Origin: Tethya wilhelma
Lineage: Eukaryota > Porifera > Demospongiae > Tethyida > Tethyidae
NCBI GenBank assembly: GCA_964030475.1
Contig: CAXIPT010000001.1
Location: forward strand, 15,671,150-15,735,149
Length of the DNA stretch: 64,000 bases
Direction: 5' to 3'
Shown here: one piece after another, positions 48,170 through 58,400 of the stretch
How the letters are laid out: each line of letters begins with the position of its first letter
Position numbering within the stretch: the first letter of the stretch is position 1
Notes under the pieces: model-generated
The model's database searches: none
The model's input: the letters and a program-made list of their open reading frames with translations, nothing else
What the model was told of the DNA's origin: nothing
Program-made: the position numbers and the translations under genes

Positions 48170-48991
48170 ATGAAGCTTCCAATGCTACTTCTGGTTTCTC
48201 TTTCAACGTTAGTTGTAGTCTCTGCTCTTCCTAAGCCTGCCGTAGTGCAGGATGTGAGTCCATGGGAGATAGCCAAAAAGTACGTAGCTGATGAGCTGGA
48301 AAAGTTCAAAGCTGACTTAGATCCAGCCTTGCTGCTGGAATTCCTGGGTGAAATGATTCAGGAAGCAGATGTACATGTAGAGCAGTCTCACAATAATAGT
48401 AAGTATTTTACTTGACAATGTCATGTATAATTATTATAATTTAATTTTATTTTCTCAGTATGTGTTGATCAAACTACAAACTTGACTATAACTACAAGAG
48501 TAATTGAAGACATCCGTAGATCGATCAAAATTAGGAATAAAAGCCGTGCTGAATTGTACACCATCATAATAAAAGATAATGAATTCAAACCTTATCGATA
48601 CACTTATTCAAATAATCTATATTCAGAAGATCTGAGTGAAGATAAAATTTGGGTGACCTGGCCATGTGGCACCAGTCGTTGTGTGAAATATTTGATAGAA
48701 GAAAAATATATTGGGGTTAAAAAACCTACAATTTATTTTGCCCGTCTGTTTACTACAGACCTTAACAAGGAAATCAAAATAGTGAATGAAATTGAAACAG
48801 CTTTCTGTCTTGCAAAGTTGATACAGGAAGGATTTACTGTAAAAGCCTGGAATTGGAAAGCATTTCAGGGCAATTCCATTGAATGCAATGATGATATTGA
48901 TGAGAAAATTCAAGATCGAAATAATCTGATGGAGTGGATTACCGACAGTATCAATGCGACGTGGGATGCCACTTACAATAACATTTGTTAA
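48170..48991 (+). CDS. unrecognised secreted protein, two exons
   Basis: Exons 48170-48398 and 48459-48991 join in frame to 253 residues. The signal peptide (MKLPMLLLVSLSTLVVVSA) is followed by a helical, charged segment, then a C-terminal part with six cysteines and a mix of helical and strand-like stretches (WVTWPCGTSRCVKYL, then CLAKLIQEGF). I recognise no family. The upstream TATA box and a short clean intron (GTAAGT...CTCAG) support a real gene. The ATG 84 bases further upstream in another frame is not used because it has no signal peptide. Confidence 0.75.
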
Positions 48992-49040
48992 TTCCTGAAT
49001 TTATTAGAACAGACNCATGAAAAGAACTTACTTTGTGCTG

Positions 49041-49672
49041 TCAAAGTTGGCTCAACACATTCTGGTTCTCTGGAAATCCTTTTCAAGTAAGTCAGTTAGG
49101 AAGTACGTACGTAAGTAAGTAAGTAAGTAAGTTAGATGAACAAAAATGGCACTATGGTGGCTTCCCACTAGCGCTCTCTACAAGTGCTGGGGAAAGTTTT
49201 TGTGAGTTTTAAGACTTGCATGCAGTTGGTAATCTGTCAGTGAGAGCTTCTGGGCAACTTTGAAGGTCTAGTTTTGTTTGACTAGATTTTAATGGTGGCC
49301 AACATTTTGTATTGTGTCTATGGGACAGTCGGCCCATTCCTACTGTACGTACTACCGTACGTATGATAAAACCTTAATCATACGTACGGTAGTACGTAGG
49401 TAGTAGGAATGGGCCGACTGTCCCATTGACACAATACAAAATGTTCATGCTTATAAACTCTCAGAGAAAGATAACTAAGCCTTCAAACATGCATAGAGGC
49501 CTCCCTTGGACAGTTTTCTAACTGTATATACCAACAAAACTCACAGACACTTCCTAGAGCACTCTTGAGAAAGCGCTGGCGAGAAGCCAGAACAGTGCAA
49601 TTTTGTTTTCTTTCTGACTGACTTACTTGAACACGATTTCCAGAGAAACGAAAGACATTGAGCCAACTTTGA
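49041..49672. mobile_element. large foldback element with nested palindrome
   Basis: The outer arms (TCAAAGTTGGCTCAA at 49041 versus its complement ending 49672) and intermediate segments match in inverted order. In the centre, 49300-49440 forms a nearly perfect palindrome of about 65-bp arms around GATAAAACCTTAATC. A GTAA tetranucleotide run sits at about 49110-49133. No coding capacity; a non-autonomous foldback element. Confidence 0.8.
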
Positions 49673-49946
49673 GTATACAAAATAACTTGATCTCATCTGT
49701 AGTACGTTCTTTGATACTCGCTTGTGCCTAAAAGTCAGCAAACAAAACTTTTAGGCAGCTTTGAAATTCTGGTATAAAATTCTATACTGTAATGTAGACA
49801 TTTTATGTAGGTAAAGGTCGTCAATAGACCACGTGGTTTGCACTTTTTATGCGCATGCGCATTCAATGTTACTGCAAGCACACCTGCTTTTCCTGAGACT
49901 GTAAGCTTCATGCAATTGAACACCTTAGTGTTAAAAAAAGTGAATG

Positions 49947-50307
49947 AACAAGTAGTAAAAATTTTGTAAAAAATAAGCAGTGTAGGAATGGGCAGTGCTC
50001 TAAAAAGCAATAAAAACTCCGGCACATGACTACTTCATTTTTTTTGCCTAAGTCTCATAATCTCACATAGGTTTTATACATACCTGCATGCTTGCTGTTA
50101 TTTCATCCCCATTGCAAACCATGTAGCTGAAGATTGTATGACTATATATTGACCAAAATAATGAGCTGGGTCATGCATATGTCCAGCTAAGTGACTGAAA
50201 TGAAGTAGTCATGTGCCGGAGTTCCAAGTCTTGCCTTGTTTTATTGCTTTTTAGAGCACTGCCCATTCCTACACTGCTTATTTTTTACAAAATTTTTACT
50301 ACTTGTT
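49947..50307. mobile_element. inverted-repeat element, ~95-110-bp arms
   Basis: The left arm 49947-50039 and right arm 50198-50307 are reverse complements (AACAAGTAGTAAAAATTTTG at the tips, GGAATGGGCAGTGCTC inside), with a short insertion in the right arm. It lies directly downstream of the last visible exon of the kinase gene. Confidence 0.85.
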
Positions 50308-50565
50308 ATAATTTTAGGATCAAAGAGGTTGCTAGTCTTGTCCCTATACTCTTTTCCGACAAATATTTTCTTGAAAAAAATAAGAAGGGATCAAAGGGCC
50401 TGGGAAAAGGACCAACCATAGTCATGCATAACAAGACACATGTACTATAGTATGAAATTCAGGGGCCCTGAATGTGGGTTTGCTTTATGATTGTTTTAAC
50501 CAAAATTTATTTTTCAACATAAAAACATACACACCATGGTTGCATGAGGTTTTTCCAGGACTTAC

Positions 50566-53500
50566 CACATCAGATTTTTCAGAGAATAGCCCATCAATGA
50601 GACTCTCAGGTGCCATCCACTTGACAGGCAGCTTCACATGTGTGTCTGAAGTGGTCTGCTTGAAGTAATTCTTGGAATAGACATCTTCAGTTAGACCAAA
50701 GTCAGCAATCTTGATCACATAATGGATGTCAATCCTAAAAATTGAAAAAAAGAATAATAAAAAAAAAAGCTCTGCTGAAAGATGGCTCTTGTGGCTAAGG
50801 CTTTGTACAAAAATCAAGCAAACTTTTTAGTATAATTGAGATGATCTTAACCAAATCATGGGGGTTCCTTTGCCCAAAAGCATTTAGCTTTTTTAGATAG
50901 TGCCAGCCTACCAGGGCGATTTAATTTCTCAATGCTTATGGTATAATGAGTGACCCAACCGTTTTTTGACTTCCCATTGATTTCATATGGTTTTGTTTCA
51001 AGTTATTTTTTGAGGAAAGGTGTTGTGTACAAGGCCCCGCACACACTTACATGCAGTTTCTTGCAGCAAGATCCCGATGAACAAACTTCTCCTGTGCCAG
51101 GTACTCCATTCCTTTGGCTATCTGCAAGCACATTATTGTCAGCCTCTTCCTAATGTCAATCTTCTGTGGGTGCATGATTGTAGACGTCACAAACACCACG
51201 TACAATAGTATGTTACAATTTTGCTAAAACTTCTGTCACTTACCAAGTCATCATCAATATCACTGTCAAGGGGAAGGATGAGTTTGCGCCTCTCCTTCTT
51301 GAGATAATGAAGGACACTCCCATTAGCCATAAATGGCATCATAATGAAGGGGGCTGAGCCTCCATCAATGCACACACCAATCAGGTTGAGGACATTTGGA
51401 TGATCAAAGCGTTTCATTTTAAGACTCTCAGACATTATCCTGTTCAGTTGTTCATTGTCGTGATCATCAAAGAAACCTGAACAAAAATGATTGATTAATT
51501 AATGCTATTAACTGTAGGGTACATGCATGTTGGAATGCATGTACATACCTTTCATTGTTTTCACAGCTACAATAGTAGTAACCTTTTCTCCTTCATTTTC
51601 AGCATATTCAGCCTTGTACACAATACCAAACTCACCTACAATGTCAGGTTAATCAATTCAAAGTATAAAAGGAAGTATAAAAAGGAAACCATTATTATTC
51701 CCTTCCCACAGAATATTCCTCAATGAAACTACTTATTTCCTGTATGTGGGTGTGGGGAAAGTTTTACTAGCATCTAATTTTACTGCTACAATGACAAAAA
51801 GGGCTGTCTGGTCAACTTTGATCAGAAACTTCTATTATATTGACTGGATTTTGAACCTAATAGTGGTTGGGAAGCTTGCACACAGTTTACTTTCATACTA
51901 ATTATTAATCCTCCCTCCATATCCAGGAAAATAATACTGACCTTCTCCAACGGAATCTAAGAGGTTCAGTCTGGAAAATGGGATTAACATGTTGCTAGTC
52001 AGTTCTCGGTAGATGCTGGGACTAATTTTGCTGATCAGTTTTTTACTATTTTGAGGGAGAAGTAGTTTTGTAGGATGAGACAGTACTCGTGGTGGCTGTT
52101 GAACTGGAGAAAGTAAAAATCATAAATTAATAACAATTGATTTTAAAGCTTATCAAAAAAGTTATTACCACAGACACATAACAATAATAATTATGATAAT
52201 AATAATAATTTATTTACCGCTTGTTTCATACTGGTTTCCCTCAACGTTTGGATGATCTGCAAACTGTCTATCTTTTTTATTTTCGTTTTTAGTACATATT
52301 CTAAGAATAGCATCAGCTGAAGAGCTCTCAGGTGTTGGACTATAGAAAACAACAAAGGCACAATAATTTATTAATATTAATAAATTGTAGATGTCTGCCA
52401 ATTTTTTATTACATACTTAGAGAACTTTCTCATCTCAAGATCTTGTTTCTTCTGAGAGTGGCGTCTATATCGAGCAATTAGCACTAGAACCACGATCACA
52501 GCAATTATCACAATAAATCCTGCAGCAATTATGGCTCCCACTGTTATTCCAATGGTGATGCCAGGTCTAGCAACTCTGGAGGTCAACGATTCCTCTGTGG
52601 TTGCTGGTGCTGTGTACTCCTCTGTTGATGTAATATTGTCTTGTGTAGTTTGCTCAGATGTTGAGTTAGGTTCATCAGTCATTGGTACTGTGGGGAGTTC
52701 TTCAGAATTATTAGCTACATGGAATTTAATTATGAGTTGTGATCCCCTAAATTTACTTGCTAATTAAATAGCAAACATGCAGGAGTACTAGTTGTTTAGT
52801 ATGTAAAATAAATCTTTTAATAGTGCATCATGTTAATTCCTTGCTTCGGTTGCTATAATTATTTTACATGGAAACTAATAAAAAAATTGCTTACATGTAA
52901 ATTTCAGGGAGGGGGCAAGACTTCGGCAAAGTGGGGCGAATGCCCCCCCCCCCCTCCAAATGAAACCCTGAATTCCTGTGCCATATACGATATATTGGCA
53001 CACCAGCACCTTTGATGTTACAGTTTTATAGTGTGCCATATGGCATATATTAATTGGCACACCTGCACCTTTGATGTTAGGTGGCTTCATGCAACAATAT
53101 TATTTACCTGAAGAAGCATCACAACTAATGTTTATCACTGCAGAGGATTTACAGCTGAATTGCAACATTCTTGAGTATTGGCATTCGTGGATAGTAGATT
53201 CACCTCCATTGCATCCTATATCACGACGGTCAATTTTCCAATATATTGTACTACTGTTTGTTTCAGCAGTCATCGAACTAGTTACATTACCAGGTCCTAC
53301 ATGAATCAACACAGAGACAAAATTCATGATCTCACAATATTATGTTAGCTGCATAATACACCAGAGTATTAAGAGAGAATCAGATAAGCCAACTAAACCT
53401 GTTGCATGCTATCACATTACTCTTCACATAGTTGCAATCATTATATGCTCCACTAACAAACACTCAGGCTTGTCCCTTTTAAAACTCTTCTACTCTATAA

Positions 53501-54381
53501 CTTTCATAATATTAGTTACCATAATATCCTAGTTGTCTACAGACAACAGTTGTATCACTATCACTCCACATACTGTCGACATCACATATCTGATACCATC
53601 TTCCACCGAAACACACATGCACTAGACCCATTGAACCAGAGAGAGTTCCATTAGGTAGTCTCAGCTCCAGAATACCATCTTCATCACACTCTAAATACAA
53701 TTATTATATTAAAATAATTATGAACAAACTCAACTCTGATGAATTTTCTCATATTATAATAATCAAAATTTACTTTCCACAAACCTTGATCTGATTCAGC
53801 TGTAGGTAATGGGCAGATCACTGCAGCAGGATCGCTAAAACATGACTCCTCTCCCAAACTTTGAGTTGTACTTGAGCAGTTTTCAAGAGATTCCTCTCTC
53901 CCAGTGCAGCTTATAGCCTCCAACAAGTGTGTTGAATTGTTTTGAACATTCTGTCTCATTGAAGTTGATGAAATTAATATGGCTTGTTTACTCCTGGCTG
54001 TGCCTAATATAATGTATATTCATAAAAGCCAATCATGTATACAAAATTATTATTATGTCAAAAACTATAATTACCTTCAAATCCAAGGTGCCTGCACACA
54101 ACTGAGGCATCATTTGTATCCCAATCTCCGTCACCACACACATATCCCCAGGCACCTTCAAGGCACACTCGAACAATACCAGCTGTACCATTTTGGAATT
54201 CGCTGAGGTCTGGAATCATGTCTAGTTTCACAGCATAGGGTTCACATGCTTCTGTAGAGTCTGTTTTAAAAATAATTATCTACTAGCTCAACTGCAAGAA
54301 ACTTAGCTAATCAAGTTAACATTGCTGACCTTTTAGTGAAAAAAAGAACAGTAGTAAGCACAATACTCTGAGTCTCATCAT
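50566..54381 (-). CDS. SRCR-domain receptor tyrosine kinase, 3' end not found
   Basis: Twelve exons on the minus strand: 54381-54330, 54260-54075, 53997-53785, 53690-53520, 53296-53108, 52714-52417, 52339-52218, 52103-51942, 51635-51549, 51476-51244, 51163-51051, 50734-50566. All phases agree, 665 codons. Order: signal peptide ([15 protein letters not shown]); two scavenger-receptor cysteine-rich modules, each split over two phase-1 exons ([12 protein letters not shown] and [12 protein letters not shown]); a Thr-rich stalk; a membrane helix ([18 protein letters not shown]); a juxtamembrane segment; and a tyrosine-kinase domain. The kinase shows the Gly loop GEGEFG, catalytic Lys in [18 protein letters not shown] and KWMAPES. 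After SEKSDV a normal donor (GTAAGT) leads into 1.6 kb of foldback elements with no C-lobe exons (no W-x-[FY]-G segment). Ligand unknown. The kinase N-lobe and activation segment look active, but a kinase ending here would not fold. Confidence 0.9.
52860..53090. repeat. repetitive insert in a kinase-gene intron
   Basis: A C-rich run (GCCCCCCCCC) in a block resembling a dispersed element, followed by two direct copies of a ~60-bp segment containing GCACCTTTGATGTTA. It lies in the intron between the second SRCR module and the stalk/membrane exon. Confidence 0.7.
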
Positions 54382-54562
54382 TGTTTTTTCTTTCAGCTGC
54401 ACTGACACGTTATGAAACATTCCAGTCCTCTCAGCCTGATAAGTACACACTATTTAGTAAAAGCATAGATGGTAAAAACAAGGGCATGAGCGAGCCGCAG
54501 ATTAAGGGTACCCTCTATGACGTCACTGACTAGCAAACTGTACTGAAAGACTAGGCGCTAGG

Positions 54563-55203
54563 TAGCCTCGTTCCCAGGCTCCTCCTTCGCGAATATTTTC
54601 TTCGAAAATAAGGAAGGAGAGAGCCTGGTACCAGTAGTCACGTGAGTGACGTACTGTTTTACGTAATTCAAGTTAGTTAGCAAAAGAAAGTTTCCTGGGA
54701 GCGACCGCGAACAGAACAGAACAAAAAAATGCTTGAAAAAAACTACCATTTGCTTGTTCAAAGTCATTTCTTGTGTGCCAAGAGTTAAGATGTACTTCCC
54801 AAACAGCGTTTGTGATCGTCGCTTTTGTTTTGTACCTTGGTTTGGTCAGACTGAAAGATCGAGACTGGACACAGAACCAAAAATGCTGATTCAGAGAGAC
54901 TGCCATTTATCTGTTGCTTCTTGGACTATCTTTGGAGGCTACTAGCTGCCTTTTTCTTGTCTATTCCCATCGTCTTCTACGTCTAGCTCTCTCAGAGCTC
55001 GTAGATACGCAAAAATTTTTGCTAACATCAACTGACTGGAACACGTGCGTGACGCATTTTAGATAAAGCGCGTAATGCTGAGTAGACTCACGTCTACCAG
55101 ACGTCTACCCTGTACGTCACTCACGTGACTACTGGTACCAGGCTCTCTCCTTCCTTATTTTCGAAGAAAATATTCGCGAAGGAGGAGCCTGGGAACGAGG
55201 CTA
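54563..55203. mobile_element. 641-bp terminal-inverted-repeat element
   Basis: The ends 54563-54654 and 55112-55203 are near-perfect reverse complements over about 92 bp, beginning TAGCCTCGTTCCCAGGCTCC. The interior has a 70-codon open frame on the plus strand (54733-54945), but it resembles no transposase. A MITE or deletion derivative that separates the kinase gene from the Roc GTPase gene. Confidence 0.85.
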
Positions 55204-55290
55204 AACACCGCGTACTGTGTATTGTATAGTGAGTTACCCGCGCGCGGGAACTTATATTGCTATTTTTAGTATATAAAAATGACCTTATAA

Positions 55291-55348
55291 GGTCAAGGCC
55301 ACAAGGCCACAAAGCCACAAAGCCACAAGGCCAAAGGCCACAAGGCCG
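55291..55348. repeat. GGCCACAA minisatellite
   Basis: Seven or so imperfect copies of an 8-10 bp AAGGCCACA unit, about 100 bp before the start codon of the microexon gene. Confidence 0.85.
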
Positions 55349-55381
55349 CTTTTTGCAATAACCCTTACATAAGCCGAGAGG

Positions 55382-55389
55382 TATATATA
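55382..55389 (+). promoter_or_regulatory. TATA box of the microexon/Roc gene
   Basis: TATATATA lies 56-64 bp before the ATG at 55446, the usual distance for the other TATA-bearing genes in this window. Confidence 0.45.
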
Positions 55390-55445
55390 CGGCATACGGC
55401 GGCACCCGCCCAAAATTACGTAACTCTGTACAAACTTGATCACAC

Positions 55446-58400
55446 ATGCCACAAACAACCCATGACAGCCCTTCTGAGATTCTCTCGACAACTTATCTAG
55501 ATCTAACTGCACTGAATTTGAACAAGGTAAGTACCATGATGTTCAATGTTTCTCTCTGTAACACCCAGGATCACCGCAGGATAGCACACCGTGGCGTGAG
55601 GCCGGAAACTTCACTTGATACATTGAAGGCAACTGAGAAATTCCAATTGGACAGAACCCAGCACTGAGGTATATGCATAAAGCATAGGAAATGTATTCTG
55701 TCATAATTTGTCAAACAGTACATCTATCAATGTATACCTTATGTGTCATGATGGTAGAAGATAATTTGGAGCCTCTTTCTTTGCTCCGTTTGAAAGGACC
55801 AATATGGTAAGGTGATGCCATTGCTGATCTGTAAAATTTTTGTTCAGCTGTTAATTTCGTCTTATTCAGTCGGTGAGTTTTGCAGCGTGCATATTGATGT
55901 CATAGTCTGTTTAATTTCTCTTGTCCCTCACATGGTGGCACGCCCTGGACTGCTGTAATTCAACCAGTGGGTAAGTTGTTGCTGATTCTAGTTGATCCAC
56001 TATGTCTGTTGTTCCCATTCACTGTTTCTGACTCAGTCCACCTATTGTATTCATGTTGTTACAATTTTCATGTTACAATCCTTGATGATTGATGGCTTCA
56101 ATCACCACCACAGAATCCTGTAAGTTAATTGTTATATTGGACACATGCATGTGCATGTCTTTGCATGTTTTAATTCTCCTAATGATTTCCTTCCTCTTAT
56201 GTGTACCATAATACCGTGATCATCTAGTTTGTAAGTTGTCAGTATTGCTGTTTTGAGCTTGTCTGATTTATTTCTCTATTAATCTGCTGTGATTTCTATT
56301 TTGGATCGGCCAGAAAGTAAGTGTTTCGTATAAAAATACTGTTGTTTATAATCAGTCTCTTCCCAGCTGCATGATATGATATCTTTTCTTTCCCTTTAAT
56401 GTATATATATGATCACTTATGACTACTGGCCATTTTGAATCACCTATATATTTAGCGGGTAATTGTGTTTACAGTATTGTTTCAAGATTGTTTCTAAAAT
56501 GTTTAATTCTCTTCTCTCAATGTATGTTCTAAAAATGGTATCATGACTAACATTAACCCAGCAGGTAAGTTAATTGCTTTTGTATTAATTTTGAAATGTA
56601 TCTTAGCTAGCCGTTTACTAATTTCTTTCTTCTACCATGCAGTCTCATGCAAAGACCAAGAAGACTGTAAGTTGCTGTCATTCATTATTATTAATGGCTA
56701 AAGCTGTATACAAGTGATTTATATTGATCCCTTCTAGCTTGAATTGTAAATCACACGTTAGGTGAAACTAAGTTGTTTTTTTTTTTGACAATTGATGCAT
56801 GCTTATAGTTTTAATTCCAAGTGAATTAATGTGTTGGTTGCTTAATTTTTCTCTCGTATGTATCATGTTCTGTGAATGCTATTTTGAATAACCCAGGATG
56901 TAAGTTATGGTTATTGTTGAGTGCTGTGTCACAATGTTCATGTGTCTGTTGTTTGATTTCTTTCCCTCTTATATACTATTCTGTATAAATGTCATTTGAA
57001 TAACCCAGCTGGTAAGTTGTGATCATTGTTGAGCGCTGTTTTTCTTGGTGTTGATGTGTCTGTTGTTTGATTTTTCTCCCTCTTATGTTTCATGTTCTGT
57101 GAATGGCAATTTGAATAACCCAGCCGGTAAGTTGTGGTCATTGTTAAGTGCTGTTTCTCAGAGTTGATGTGTCTGTTGTTTGATTTCTCTCCCTCTTATG
57201 TTTCATGTTCTGTGAATGCCAACATGAAACATAAGACTGTAAGTTGTGGTCATTGTTGAGTGCTGTTTCTCAGTGTTTAATATGCCTTTTATTTTTTTTC
57301 TCTCCCTCTTGTGCATCATGTTCTGTGAATGCCATTATAAACAACCAAGCGGGTAAGTTGTGGTCATTGTTGAGTGCTGTTTCTCAGTGTTGATGTGTCT
57401 ATTGCTTGATTTTTGCTACTGCTTATATATCATGTTATGTGAATGCCAATTTGAATAACCCAGGATGTAAGTTGTGGTCATTGTTATGTGCTGTTTCTCA
57501 GTGTTGATGTGTCTGTTGATTGATTTCTCTCTCTCTCTTATTTGTCATGATCTGTGAATGCCAATTTGAATAACCCAGCAGGTAAGTTGTGGTCATTGAA
57601 TTGTTAAGTGCTGCATGTTTCTCAGTGTTGATGTGTCTGTTGTTTGATTTCTCTCCCTCTTACGTATCATGTTCTGTGAATGCCATTTTGAACAACCCAG
57701 AATGTAAGTTGTGGTCGTTGTTGAGTACTGTTTCTCAGTGTTGATGTGTCTGTTGATTGATTTCTCTCTCTCTCTTATTTGTCATGATCTGTGAATGCCA
57801 ATTTGAATAACCCAGCAGGTAAGTTGTGGTCATTGAATTGTTAAGTGCTGCATGTTTCTCAGTGTTGATGTGTCTGTTGTTTGATTTCTCTCCCTCTTAC
57901 GTATCATGTTCTGTGAATGCCATTTTGAACAACCCAGAATGTAAGTTGTGGTCGTTGTTGAGTACTGTTTCTCAGTGTTGATGTGTCTGTTGTTTGATTT
58001 CTCTCCCTCTTATGTTTCATGTTCTGTGAATGCCAACATGAAACATAAGACTGTAAGTTGTGGTCATTGTTGAGTGCTGTTTCTCAGTGTTTAATATGCC
58101 TTTTATTTTTTTTCTCTCCCTCTTGTGCATCATGTTCTGTAAATGCCATTTTAAACAACCAAGCGGGTAAGTTGTGGTCATTGTTGAGTGCTGTTTCTCA
58201 GTGTTGATGTGTCTATTGCTTGATTTTTGCTACTGCTTATATATCATGTTATGTGAATGCCAATTTGAATAACCCAGGATGTAAGTTGTGGTCATTGTTA
58301 TGTGCTGTTTCTCAGTGTTGATGTGTCTGTTGTTTGATTTCTCTCTCTCTCTTATTTGTCATGATCTGTGAATGCCAATTTGAATAACCCAGCAGGTAAG

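Noticed and set aside
54733..54945. 70-codon ORF inside the 641-bp TIR element as a transposase
   Set aside because: Too short and without DDE or zinc-finger residues; the element looks non-autonomous.
55596..55667. Extension of the candidate second exon to CAGCACTGA
   Set aside because: Reading through ends at a stop codon before the microexons. Ending at the GTGAGG donor at 55596 keeps phase 0, so only the 27-nt form is mentioned.
55789..55800. A possible 10-nt exon (AAAG|GACCAATATG|GTAAGG) early in the microexon series
   Set aside because: Its length is not a multiple of three and would break the frame into the downstream exons; its acceptor context is weak.
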